From the NCBI GenBank assembly GCA_050084515.1, contig CM114275.1, positions 27,528,001 through 27,592,000 of the forward strand: a DNA stretch of 64,000 bases. The letters run 5' to 3'. The position numbers and the translations under genes are program-made. This document shows positions 45,377-57,545 of the stretch, one piece after another. Origin of the DNA: Blasia pusilla (lineage: Eukaryota; Marchantiophyta; Marchantiopsida; Blasiales). The notes beneath the pieces are model-generated. The model did no database searches. It was given only the letters and a program-made list of their open reading frames with translations, and was not told the DNA's origin. Each line of letters opens with the position of its first letter. Positions within the stretch are counted from its first letter, which is position 1.

Positions 45377-47369
45377 CCTTTTTGCAGTTTTTTTGAAGCA
45401 CTTCTTGTGCTTAGCTCCCCAAAAATCAAACTCTTACGAACTAAGAATCATCTTTCAAAACCAGAAAAACATAGTGAGAGAGGAATTGTAGCCCCCTAGG
45501 ACCCTGCTTTATTGCATCTTGGTTTATTACCATCATCACATTGGTACCTTTATAGAACAAATACTCTTCTTGGTGGCATTAAGGTGGCGGTGCTCACCTC
45601 ATCGCCCTCATCTACAGATTTGGTGTTTCGTTCTACGAAAACTTGGGGTGCAATTGACAGTCGAGTGCTCCCTTGTTCTACAACCACTGCCTTTCCATGT
45701 TGCCTTGGCCGTTTTGGAAAAGGATGCGTAGCTCACTGAACTGCCCTCCATGTCTCCATGTAGGGTCTCTCGCCATGTGATTTTCTCACGATAGGACAAC
45801 CGCAGTTGGGTTTTCTTCCTACTCGAGCTATCGACACATGTTTCAACCTACGTCGACTTTGAGTAACTCTTGGCACATGAAACTTTATAGATCTTGCCAT
45901 GGGAATTATTTGTCTAGGATGGTATTCAGGGGGAGCCATTTCTTGTTGTACAATCGTGAAAGATGCACCGTAGAAGGGGATCTCCCCAACTTTTAATTGG
46001 TGTGGGAGTGGTGGTAGCACGTGTGGAAAGCTTCAGGGTCGTGACGGGACTCTAGAAAAAACCTCCAAAACACTGGCTATAGTGTCCATCAGGCGAAAAA
46101 GAGCATGTAAAGAATCAACAGTCAAGAATGTAAAGAAACATCTCAGCCACCTTTGTATTCTCTTGCTGAGTAAAGAAATCAATTTCACGTGAATGAATGT
46201 CTGGTGTATCTGAATGTGCATGGCAAGATCACTCCTATTTCAAAATGCTTTGGGTGACTTTTAGTAGAAGCAATTTGTAGATCAGCATATGCAAAATCAG
46301 ACTGGAGGTTGCTTGTGGTCGAGGTATTCTTTTTATATTATGTTTGATATGCAGATTCATTCCCTTGCCATTTAATACTTGCTTCTCCACTGAGGAATGG
46401 AGTTTTGGGTTTTACACGGTGGTGGAGGTTCTCTTCCAACAACCCACTCCACCACTCCAAATTAATTCGCCACTACCCCCCACTCCAAATGAATTCAACA
46501 CTACCTCCACTACTAAACAAAAGTGTAAAAGAAATTTCCCAAACACTCCAAATGAATTCAGCACTACCTCCACTACTAACCAAAAGTGTAAAAGGAATTT
46601 CCCACCAACATGCAACCCGGATATAATATGCCCTCCCAAGCAGTTTCCAACAACATTCGATAGGGGAAACTAACACTGTTGCTATTTTGTAGTATTGTGG
46701 TACTATTTTGTTCTATTATACATGTTAGGTTGTCCATAATAATATAGATGTTCTTGAGATTTGACATTCTTGGTTTATTTTCTTTCTTACTATGGTTTTG
46801 AATTTTTATTGAACAAGATTTTGGCAATGAAGACGTGGACATTGAAGCTCTTTTGGGGAGTAAAATAGAAAGAGTTAGACAACATACAAAAATATAGGAA
46901 AATTTGCGATTGGTATATGGGTATTTCAATTTTATGGAATAATTCTAAAAATTCCGAATAAAACCCATAAAAAACTAATTCAATCCATAAGGTTTTCATA
47001 CGGTTAGGAACTCTCCCCTATGCTTGGTACATTTATCAATTAACACCTCAATCGGTAATTTGTACCCACCACCCACGTGATCCATATATAGGGAAGTTTA
47101 TTCTTCTCTTGTTTAAATTTGTCCGAGCACGTCAATCCACTTTGTCACATTTTTTAAGATACATCGACGATATCTTGTATAGTGTCTTTAAGGATAGTGG
47201 ACGACATCCTCAAGAGGTCAATGATGACTCGATGAGGCCACGAGTAACCTGAGAGAGCAGGTTGCCCTTTGTTTGAAGCCATACAGAGAACTCAGTATTT
47301 TGAGCACGTTACCATTCTAATTATAGTTGACTTTTTGCTTTGGGAAGTGGCCCTTGGCCCTCTCACGAC
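45377..47369. other. Intergenic stretch with a minisatellite
   Basis: No gene recognised. A minus frame at 45733-46020 (95 codons) shows an Arg-rich region but no known motif. Downstream is AT-rich. Confidence 0.35.
46481..46606 (+). repeat. Two-unit minisatellite, 63-bp period
   Basis: CACTCCAAATGAATTCA starts at 46481 and 46544. The period of 63 keeps an open frame on either strand (for example TPNEFSTTSTTNQKCKRNFP), so a decayed coding repeat is possible. A partial third unit begins near 46452. Confidence 0.75.
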
Positions 47370-47959
47370 TGTTAGGATAGATCCGTGGGATCTAGCAGAG
47401 CGTCTTCACGAGTAGTAGAGGACAGACCTAGGAGGTCGAGAATGACCTGTTGAGGCCGCGGGAAACTTGAGAGAGCAAGTTTTCCCTACGTTTCGGCTCA
47501 TTTGGATCCATATAGATAAACTTACTATTTTGGGTAAGTTTTTATGTTGTGGTTAGTTGACTTTATATTTTTGGTAAGTGACCCTTGACCTCCTACATCA
47601 GATCAAGAGCCAAGGAGGTGACTTGGAAGCATAGGTTACCATGGAGAGAGCTTGGGAGAGGGGAGGGGTATACCTCAAGGAGAGAGAGCTTGAGAGCTCA
47701 TTCTCTTTTTGTTGAAGCTCTTGGCATGAGACGGCGGAGTTATGGTCCCTTGCCTTGTGAGTGTAATCCAAGCCTCTCATTAGGAGAGTGGGTTTGGGTT
47801 GACATGAAAGAGAGTGCACACCTTTGAGAGCTATGGTGTGAGATGGTATAGAGAGAGATTAGATCTTACTTTATTGGAGATAGCATGGGATCGTGTGTGT
47901 TTGCGTGTGTGTTCGATGATAGCGATGTATGTTGTGTTGCGATGTGTATGTGCACGACA
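47370..47959 (+). repeat. LTR copy, 590 bp, forward
   Basis: It starts TGTTAGGATAGATCCG and ends TATGTGCACGACA, and matches the reverse solo LTR at 22448-23088. It is directly followed by a second partial copy. Being 1.06 kb upstream of the leader of element D, it may be D's 5' LTR. Confidence 0.75.
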
Positions 47960-48375
47960 GCCCCCAACAATAGGTCAAGAGCCAAGAAGGTGGCATGCGA
48001 GCATAGGTTACTGTGGAGAGAGCTTGGGAGAAGGAAGGGAGTGTAGCCAAGCAGAGAGAGCTTTGGATCTCATTCTCTCTTTGTTCAACCTCTTCACATA
48101 AGTTTGTAGAGCTATGATCCTCATTACCTTGCCTTGTGAGTGACCCAAGCCTTTCATTGGGAGAGTGGGTTTGGTTTGACATGAACGAGAGATAATTTTG
48201 TATGCACCATGGAAAGACAATGTTGTGAGAGAGATACTTGATTTATTAGAGATATTTTAGTACGTGATTGTCTTGATGTGTGGATGTTTGGATGCCATGA
48301 GCTAGCATGGGATCTCGTGTGTTTGTGTTTGATGACAACAATGTATGTTGTGTAGCGATGTGTACGCATAAAACA
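47960..48375 (+). repeat. Second partial LTR copy
   Basis: It begins AGGTCAAGAGCCAAGAAGG after GCCCCCAACAAT and runs to GATGTGTACGCATAAAACA. It lacks the first 200 bp of the LTR and is more diverged than the first copy. Confidence 0.65.
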
Positions 48376-49018
48376 ACTTGGAAAATTTTGCCATCATAAT
48401 GGACATACAACTATGATGGCATCTCGTCCATACCAAAGGTTTTGCAAAGTCTAAACTCCATCTATAATCCTAAGATCAATAAAATTCTCGAGTGGAAGGA
48501 GTACACTTGATCGCATACCATGAGTTTGAACACATATTGATGCACATTAGTCTACTTGCCACACCAAATATGTTAAACTTAGAGTAAGTTACAAGCTAAT
48601 TTTATTCCAAAAAAATCCATCTCCTCGTAAGTATGCCGTACCATATATTATCATTGGGAAGAATGAGGTACCATCCTCACTCTATTATCCTCCCACATCC
48701 ATAAAATATATGTTTCCTCGTTATTTCATAACTAAGTCTTAGAGACAAACCCTAAGGAGGACTTAGGAAGCAAGACATGAGTATCGCGGGTCAAAGCATG
48801 ATGAACCTTGTTGGAATCACGAAGGCAAAACGAAGACCAAGGAGGCAATTAGCCACTAGATAAGTCTCATCTCCATGGGTAATAGGGACGAGATTAGCCT
48901 AACAAAGGTTAAGATGAGAAATAAACTCTAAGACCAACCCTAGAGAATAAAGGGCAAAAAATCATGCCACGGGCTAAGACTGGTCAAGGCAAACATGAGA
49001 CAAGTTTGAGAGCAGAGC
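48376..49018. other. Stretch between LTR copies and element D leader
   Basis: About 640 bp of moderately AT-rich sequence with no feature that I recognise. Confidence 0.4.
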
Positions 49019-49227
49019 GTGCAGGGTATGCCGCTTAGTGCCGCATCCCATTCTCGAGTGTCATGCTGTTTGTAGCCCTTTTGTGCCACCGGTGCCACAT
49101 CGTACCGCTGGACCTAGACCGCACATTCAGGAGATTTTAGCATTGTCAATACCTGAGGATTACGACTTGCTGATCAAAGGATTTTTGTCCTCACGACCGA
49201 GTTGGGGGTGAGATTGAGAATAATTGC

Positions 49228-50755
49228 GTGAGAGGAGCACGAGTCATCGCGGCATGCTTTTGGGACTTTGAGACGCGAGGTGGTGGACTTGAGGGTAGCT
49301 CTAGAGGTTTTACACATAATGGTACAACGTTTCGAGGGTCTCCACGTGAGGGACTGCCTCAACCTCCTTCTATGTTGTCGTTTGAAAAGGACAAGGGAGA
49401 AGAGGAGTTTATTGGTACATCACCACACACAATGAGCGGTCCTACCGTATGGGAGTATGATATGGATGACCGAGGTAGAGGACCGCGTAGGTTTTTGGAT
49501 GTTATAGGCACTATAGAGTTGCACAAATTCATTGCAGAGTTTAGGAGTTTGTGTGACTCACTGCGGGCTAGGAACTCTAGAGAGTTCAACCCGTTTACAA
49601 CATGGAACGGTATTTTCAAGCACTTAGAAAGGGCCCCCATGGACGATTATCATGAGTTCTCCCACATATATGCCTACGAGATTGAGGCATGGAGACTCTA
49701 CTATGACCCACATTATGTGTCATGGACTCAAGAGATGAGGAGGAGTTTCCAAATGAGGAGGAGGAGGAGGATTCAAGAGAGGCTACTTCCTCTTCCACCT
49801 GTGATGTTTAAGGAGCGGTAACTCAAATTGGAGCAGTTGCATCGTCTGATCGAGTTCGTCCTAGGTTCAACCCCGTGGTTGAGTTCTTTGAAGAGTTGGG
49901 GACGAGCTACCAGGGGTACGGACGAAGAAGTTGCGGAGCATCCATGACTTACACATACGCCCGGGTGAGAGTTTGCGTGAGGCCTAAACTGGCTTGCATT
50001 GGTTGATTAGCGTCACTTAGAGGGTGACAGAGTCCCTGGCTATCCAGGCATGGTACGCGATATTGTACAATAATTGCGAAAACGGGTGAGGGATGGATGG
50101 GGTACTTCGTATGCACACCTCACCTACGTGGAGAGATGTTCTTACGATCGCCGATAACATATATGGAGGGCAACATGGCGAAGGAGAGTGTAACCACCAT
50201 GGGTTTTGGGCAAGAGCAATTACGATTTCCTACACCACCAGTGCAACAACATGGATTTTGAGAGAGGTTGGTGGCATCACTCAGGAAGGATACCAAGAGG
50301 CCGTGTTGCATACAAGTGCGCCTTCATATACGAATCAACAACAACCACATGTGATTATTTGTTGGGCATATAGTGGAGCCCATCACCACCGCAATTGCAT
50401 CCTCTATGGTCATGGACGCGTGCCTCAGTATGGAGGAGGAGATGGGGCTACACCAGAAGTTTATGAGTGTGACTATTATCATAGGTATGGTCATACATGT
50501 GCGCGATGTTTCAGCTTACACCTCGAGCTACATCCGGATCTAGGGCCAGAAAGGGCTCTACAGCGAGTTGTCGGGCCAGGTGGGCCTAGAGGTCGTGCAA
50601 TCGGTGGTCTTATTAGAGATTTTCCCAAGGGGGTGGTGGAGTTGGGCGTGGAGGAGGTAGAGTTCCGCCACCTAGACGCATCAAGGGAGATGTCGGGTGT
50701 GAGGCTAGTATGGATGGTCAGATACAGCAGTTGCAATAGTAGATTGCTACAATAG
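49228..50755 (+). pseudogene. Gag of element D
   Basis: GSPREGLPQPPSML and GTIELHKFIAEFRSLCDS correspond to A. The stretch up to 49821 is open. Later pieces include RPGESL (near 49960) in broken frames. The knuckle at 50468-50509 reads CDYYHRYGHTCARC: the second Cys of the C-x2-C pair is Tyr, so zinc binding would be impaired. Confidence 0.75.
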
Positions 50756-51387
50756 TATTACGATTACCCGATGCCTGATCATTGGCATCGACGTCTTATG
50801 GAGTAGTTGAAAATATGGAGGATCCTCGCTAGTTGTGCATGACTGTCTAGTTGGAGGCAACCAATGTTGTTATATGTATGTGGTGCCGCCATAGAGTTGG
50901 ATCCACTAAGAGTGAAAGCGAGGAAACAAACAAGACTTCCTCAGTCTTTTACGTTGTCTGAGGCAATGAGGATCCCATTGATGGGTTCTGATCAGAATTC
51001 TGAGAGAGTCGATGTTGTTGGTGTACAGGCACGGAGGGCGATGGAAGAAGCGAGTGTGACGACTCCTATTGTTGATGCTTGGGAGGAGCATGTGTCGAGT
51101 ACGATGCTGGGGGCGGCCACGATGGTGTACCATGCTCCTTTATTTTTTGCTTTCGATGTTATGACGTGGGGAGGTACGCCCGACGAGGTGTTCCGGTTGG
51201 CCACTACACTATGTGAGCGTGGAGATGGTGTCATGGTATCAAATTCCTAGGTGATTGCAAAGGAGGTGATGGACCTGCCCTTGGAGCCGATGATCGGGCC
51301 GTCCACCTTAGATTCATGGTAGGTTATGGTTGCTAGGATGGCACAAATGCTTGCTAGACCCGCGATATAACGTGCCATGGTTGCTCC

Positions 51388-51606
51388 ATGTGTTGTGTTG
51401 CCGGAAATCCGGGGAGAGTTGTTGTGTTCCAATTGGTGAGTCCAGGAGGTAGATTATTTTTTCCGAAATGCGTCTTGTTAGACTCAGGAGCTCAATCCCT
51501 GATGTTGGGGAAAGCGGCATTTATGGGTTTTGACTCGACGAGCGCTAATATGGAGCATTGTCCATTCAAGATACAGACATCCTTGGGTGGAGCAAGTACC
51601 ACATAG
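51388..51606 (+). pseudogene. Aspartic protease core of element D
   Basis: The retroviral-type protease cuts the polyprotein. LLDSGAQSLMLG (Asp at 51480-51482) is the catalytic motif. STSANMEHCPFKIQTSLGG follows. The frame is open for 72 codons and begins after gag in the usual place. Confidence 0.75.
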
Positions 51607-52189
51607 TTCATCACGCAACAGGAGGTTGCGGTGAGGATTCGCCCAAGACATCCTACAGATGAGTCCGTCGTGCAAGGTAAGGCGATAGTGACGATGCCGA
51701 GTGCTACGGCGTCTTGGTTGGTGGAGCAGTGTCGTACTTGATGGGATTTTCCCTAGATTACTAGGAGGAGTCAACTTCCTACACACCAAGATGGCAGTCA
51801 TGTGATGGGTGACTTGGCTCATTACTTGTTCGATTAATGGGTGGAGTGATTGAGCAATGGCCAGGAGACATGGCAACATTAGCAGCATTCAGTAGTGCCA
51901 TCACGTGGCATTTTGACTTGATTGAGGGGCATGTCCATGCAAAGGATACACCCGCGCCTAACACTAACACTTCTAGGGAGAGAAGTGTTATGGCAGCCAC
52001 ATCATTCCGTGGAAAGAGGTGCCGCTGTGGGGCTCGAGTGAGGAGCTCCAACGCTAAGCTGATGAGCACGTGGAGACACCATGGAGTGAGGCGTTTGCAC
52101 CAGTACGGTAGCTAGGAATCCAAGGTAGCTAGGAGTGCTACAATGACACCCTTAGACACCACATCGATTGTGTGGCCCATCCTATAGGA

Positions 52190-54155
52190 GGGTATTCGGA
52201 TGTTGGATCCCTTTAGAGGGATCAACATTAGCTTACCTGCAGTTTTGCAGACATGAGTGTGCGTCCAATAATACTTGTACGTTGAGATTGATGATATTAC
52301 GAGGCGCGCTTCATTTCACCATGTGGTGCAATAATGCCTCTAATTTCCCGACTTGTTGTCTGCGTCCGCTGTCCAAGAATACCAGAGTTCATTACCGATA
52401 TTTCATTGCTAGGGGAAAAGGATTTGGAGCGGGTAGGAACCATAGATTTGGTCATTTTTGGTTGGCCGTGTCAAGGCCAGTCGAGTGTTGGACAAGGTAG
52501 CGGGTTGGATGACATTCTATCCTTGTTGTTTTGGGAAATGATGCGGATCTTGGAACACTTGCAAGAGCATTAGTAGGATTCTCCAACATACATTTTGGAG
52601 AATGTGCCAATTTTGGGCGATTCAAAGTCCCGTATTGTCGCGCCCCTACTCTCCTTGAACGTCAATCTTTAGTGTTGCGGAAGCATACGTTCAGTAGGTC
52701 ACGAACTCATCGCCGATCTGCACCCAAACACGCACTCTCGTTAGTCGGGTCTGGGCCAACCAGCATTCCAACCCACCGAGTCCTCAACTCGGCGTCTCAT
52801 CAAGCTCAACCTTCCTTAGTTCCTAGTTTCCAAAACATGGCAAGTCCTTCAAGACTTGGAACAGACTTCCTGGTTAGTCCAGGGACCTGAAACGGCACTT
52901 GCGCGCCTAGCTATCCCAACTGTTCAACGGTTCTCGGGTGAGTTCCGAACCGAGACGCAAGTAATTGAGTCGCAGGGTGGAATCCAAGAGGGATGTCTAA
53001 AATCGCCTCAATGGACTTGGTGCAGGTTTTCCAACCCAACCCCCAAACTCGCGTTCCGTTCCATGCCCTTGAGCCGCCCCGCGGCGCCCAAAGTGGGATT
53101 TGGGTTCCAAGCACTCTCGGAGACCTTCCCCCTTACTAGTACTTCTGGGGTTCTCCAATAACCCCTCCCCTTTGGGAAAAGAGGGTCGGGCCCTTCATTG
53201 TGGCCCTCAACCCGACTCCACTTACAATCGTTTTCGGGTTGTATCTCGGCCGCTGCTTATGTCTTTGCAAAGATCTTTAGTGCGTTTGGACCGGCTCTCT
53301 ATAAGGTTTCCAACGCACCCTTATTTGTTCCAAACGCATCTCGGCGCTAAAAGTTATGGCCATAAATACAGTCAGAAACTCTCAAACGCTAGTGGCGTTC
53401 CAAATCCGAATCTTTCCTTTGGCAACCCACTTCCTAGACTCGACTTCTTTCAAGTCTCATTCCGCGTTTGGTCCAGGTTTCTCAGTCGCGATCATAACAT
53501 CTAAAACGCGACTCCTCGCTCGCGTCTCGTCTCTTGTCTCCTCTTTGAGACAACTCCAACGCGCAAACCATCTTAGCGTGAGCCCGCTAATGTTCCGATG
53601 TTCCGCTTGGCACTTGTTTGGTCATGAGGGTCGCGACACGTGTGGTGACGGGTGCACATCAGTTGCACGTATGGATCAATCCGGGAGTTTTGTTGGATGC
53701 GGAGAATGTAGGTTCACAAGCACATTGCCCACATCTTTGTAATTGGTGGACCAACTTGGTGCCGCATGAGATTTTACGGAGGGCATATGCGAGAGTCGAG
53801 TGCCCCTCCCATTTGTTGGTGGATTATATTCTTCATCCAGGTCTTTGGTCACAGGCAATACGACACAATAATCGACCTCCGTTGACTGTGATTAACAGGA
53901 TTTGCATGCCACAGGTAGCCTTTCCCACATTAGTGAGTTTTCCGGATTTATATGCATTCAAGGAGGCCGGACCTGGCTTGCTTTGGGATGACCAAGTACA
54001 CCGGTTGGTGGATCCCAACGCCGATGAGCGAGAGTGAGCGATGGGATTTCCCACAGGAGTGATGCCAGTACCATCATTATGAGAGGCATCACGACGACAT
54101 GTCCTGGGTCACGCGATGGACGTGAACTGCTTGACATGGATTTTTAACTTATGAG
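52190..54155 (+). pseudogene. C5-cytosine DNA methyltransferase of element D, interrupted
   Basis: Motif I is degraded (GTGTTGGATCC type, near 52200). IDLVIFGWPCQGQSS gives motif IV with the Cys codon at 52469-52471. An LTR-like insertion splits the domain after ILENVPIL (about 52590-52615). The rest resumes at 53644: HQLHVWINPGVLLDAENVGS, WWTNLVPHEILRRAY, FPTLVSFPDLYAFKEAG, VDPNADERE, and VLGHAMDVNCLTWI at about 54102-54145 as motif X. It is the same order and place as in A and C. Confidence 0.85.
52636..53638. mobile_element. 1.0-kb LTR-like insertion in the methyltransferase
   Basis: It begins TGTCGCGCCCC and ends GGGTCGCGACA, with inverted termini. The flanks are CGTAT (52631-52635) and CGTGT (53639-53643), a 5-bp duplication with one change. 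There is no coding region, so a solo LTR of another family is likely. A reverse, 3'-cut relative is at 56941-57545. Confidence 0.8.
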
Positions 54156-54159
54156 TAGT

Positions 54160-56580
54160 TGAGCATTGTCATTTGAGGTTGCAAAAAATAACAGTTGTTG
54201 CATTGGTGAGGTCCATGCCTACCGAGACGGTTGAGGCAATGGCTGGGGGCGAGACCCAAGGAGATCGAAAAAGTAGGGGTGATCGGGAGAGATACCCTTG
54301 GACTTATTGGGATGTTTTGCAGGTATGTCGGGAGATAATAGCTACAACATCAAGTGTGGTTCTAGGTACTCCACATGGAGGAGATTAAAGTTTGCACTTG
54401 GTTGGAGGGGAGCAATCAAGTTTTATTGTCCGAGACGAGGTTACACCATAGCAACCACCAATCCTCACGCCTAAGAGTCCTACCGTAGTCACAATAGAGA
54501 CTTGGGGGCTAAATACGGGCTGTAAGTTGGGCGCCAAATACATAAATTCCTTAGAAGTTATAGGAGTTATTTTGCATTTAGTATGCATGATTTGGGTACG
54601 CTGAAGGGTCCAAGGATCGGCATTGAGTTGTCAAGCAACACGCCGATCTTCCGAAGACCCTATAGGTTTAGTGACATGGATAGGGCTCTGATTCAGAGTA
54701 GGAGCCAGGACTTGGTTGGAGCAAGACTAGTGGAGATTTTGCATCGAGAGTATGCGTCTGCCACTATCATGCCGGCCAAGAAGGATGTGGATGGCAACTA
54801 GACGTATAGACGGATGTGTGGAGATTACCAACCTATCAATCGACATACGAAGTTTGATAGGTATGTCATGCACATCCCTAAGGCGATCTTTGATGCTATT
54901 GGGCATGCATAGATCTTTAGTTTGTTATATCTTTGAGCCGCATACCATCAGCTGCATTTCACATTGGAGGACAGACAGAAGACGTTATTTTGGGGCATCA
55001 ATCCTCACGGGAAGAATTGTTTGTACTAGCGACGGTTCTTACCATTTGGGTTAAAGAATTCCCCTATTGAGTTTAATTTCAGAGGGTCATGGATAGGATC
55101 TTGACACGTGTAGATTTTGCTAGGTGTTATATTGATGACATTGTAGTCTTTAGCGCCACGGTTGAGGAGCATGAGCGACATCTGAAGGAGGTGTTTCAAC
55201 GATTGCAGTTACATGGGATGAAGCTATATCCAGGCAAGTGCAAGTTCTTCTATGACCAGATTTAGTATATGGATCATACGATATACCCATGGAGCCTTGG
55301 TATGTAGCTGACAAAGGTAGAGGCTATTTCACGCATTCCACGTCCTACAGATGTGAGTCAAATTTGTGCATTCATGGGATTGGCAAACTTTTATCTACGA
55401 TACGTCAAGGGTTTCAGTTCGATTGCGAAGCCGCTAATCTTACCCACCAAGGTAGATCACAAGTGGCATTGGGGGGATGAGCAGAAGAGAGCATTTGAGC
55501 TCCTCAAGGACAGATTGACGTTTGCATCCACATCGAGGAGACCGATTAGGGGATGTCCTTTCCACTTGCAAAAAAATTTGAGCATGTTGGGGCTTTGAGC
55601 CGTGCTCACCCAACATGACAATGAGGTTAGAGAGTTCACGGTGGCTTACGCTAGTTGCTCGAACAATGTTGTAGAAGCGAAGTATAGGTTGTGTGAGGGT
55701 GAGTGCTTGGTTGTAGTGTGGGTTGTCGCACATTTCAAGTGTTATTTATTCTATAACCCTTTTGCCATTATTACTGATCATCATTCACTTAAGTGGTTGA
55801 TGGAGTCCGGAAAGCTTACATAGAAGCTTGTGAGATGGGCTTTGATGTTGTAGGAGTATGATTTCCAGGTGGTGCATGGATCTAGGACGCTCAACCAAGA
55901 TGCATATGGTTTGAGCCGTAACCTATGCCCAAGTAAGCAGGATGCAAATGGAGCTCATTGGCATGGAGAGAGTGATGAGGAGTTGGTCTCAAGCTAGCAC
56001 ACGTCAGCCTATTTGGGCTTGTTGGCTATGGAGAGCTAGATTGCTCAGATTTTGATGGTGAGGTATGATGGAGAGTCGTTAGATCCAGAGGCCGGTGAGG
56101 AGACAACATGGGGCTGAGATATTCACGACGATGGATTAGTCTTGGAGTACCTGCATATTGGCCGCATCGTGAGCACAGTGGGTGCTAGACAGCGGAATCG
56201 GATCCTACAACGAGCTAGATAGTTTTGGTGGGAGGGGACACATGGGTTGCAAATTTGGGAGGATCGTAGAGTACGTGTAGTGCCTCGTCCTTCACAGAGA
56301 GCACGTTTGCTGCATCATGCCCATGAGTAGTTGGATCATTCTGAAGTGGAGCGGATGTACATCTTGCTCTAGATATAGTATTGGGGGCGAGGCATGCACA
56401 CTGACGTTTAGTAGTTTGTTGCCAAGTGCATGGTGTGTGATCGGGTCCGAGCATCGTTCAATGCTTCGACTCCACACTTGAATCCACTTCCGATCATGGG
56501 TTTATGTTATGGATAGAGTTTGGATTTTGCAGGACGTACCCCTTTAGCTTTGACGGAGTGCCATAGTCGAACAAGTTTTA
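54160..56580 (+). pseudogene. Reverse transcriptase, RNase H and partial integrase, element D
   Basis: GIELSSNTPIFRRPYRF, IQSRSQDLVGARL, YASATIMPAKKDVDG (54583-54800), a changed CGDYQPINRHTKFDR region, and the frame around GTTATATTGATGACATTG (55125) with the YIDD core. AFMGLANFYLRYVKGFSS (55360) is the connection. RNase H has YLFYNPFAIITDHHSLKWL. The integrase zinc region is CMVCDRVRASFNAS (near 56445), then SLDFAG. Nothing of the element follows 56580. Confidence 0.8.
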
Positions 56581-56940
56581 GATCATTTGCACAGTATCCA
56601 CCAGAGACAATATGGGTTCCCTTCCATCTAAGCTTAGTGAAAATTTTGATTATGGTAAAGTTAGGGGAAGTACATCTTGCACTGCTAAATATTTACAAAG
56701 AGGCACGGGCCTCCAAAATAGGGTTTGAGAGGCTTCAAAGACCTTTTTTTTAGTTGTAACCATTTATGCAATCGTAACTAAATTAGAAAAATGTCTAACT
56801 ATCAATCACGGTCGGGGCGTGGCCAATGTATTGTCCACAACCGCTAACTATGGTTTAGTATGCAAGATCCTTACTATGGTCCGGATAGTTTCCGACTATG
56901 GTTTGGATAGACTCCATTGAGATGTTTTGTATGAAATTAT

Positions 56941-57545
56941 TGTCGCGACCCTCATAACCAGATGAAGGTCAAGCAGAACATCATAGCTTTAGCAGGCTCA
57001 GGTTAGGACGGTCACGCTTTGGAGAGGTCGTTTGGAAGAGTCGCAAGAGACGAAACACATTAATAGAGTTTGTACGTTTCATGTGTTTATGGTCACGACC
57101 AAGAAACCCAAACCAAACTTGAACCAAGACTTGAGAGGAGTCTATTCAAAGAAGGCTGGTTGCCAAAGAGGTGAGAATCGGATTCGGAAAGAGATTAGCG
57201 TTTGGGGTTCTCAGTGTGTTTCAGACCATAACATTTAGTCCCAATACGCGTTTGGGATAAACAAGGTGGCATTGGAAAGTTTAAGCAAAGCCAATTTAAA
57301 CACACCATAGATCTTATAAAATTGATAAGCAAAGGTTGGGGTATTGGCTGAAAATAACTATATAGTGAGTTTGGTTTAGGGCCAAAACGAGGGGTCCGAC
57401 TGTCTTTTTCCCAGAGTTAGGGGGAGGGCAGGGATTCCCATAAGTACTAGTAAGAGGGAGTGTCTCCAAGGATGTTTGGGACCCAAACCCCACTTTGGGC
57501 ATCGTAGGATGGCTCAAGGGCACGGAAGCGGGAGTTTAGGGTGAA
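56941..57545 (-). repeat. Truncated LTR-like sequence, reverse
   Basis: It starts TGTCGCGACCCTCATAACC, the reverse complement of the end of the insertion at 52636-53638, and matches it for about 600 bp (for example CACTTTGGGC and AGGATGGCTCAAGGGC). The remaining 400 bp are missing. Confidence 0.75.

Larger units (their letters stand above)
49019..56580 (+). mobile_element. Ty3/gypsy element D with DNA methyltransferase, decayed
   Basis: The leader GTATGCCGCTTAGTGCCGCA matches the leader of A. The order is gag, zinc knuckle, protease, methyltransferase (interrupted at 52636-53638 by an insertion), reverse transcriptase, RNase H, and an integrase that ends near 56580 before the catalytic triad is complete. 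There are many stops and small deletions. It belongs with A. Confidence 0.85.

Noticed and set aside
44839-45429. 196-codon minus frame
   Set aside because: It runs through a 139-bp tandem duplication, and its repeated peptide is explained by that. No known domain.
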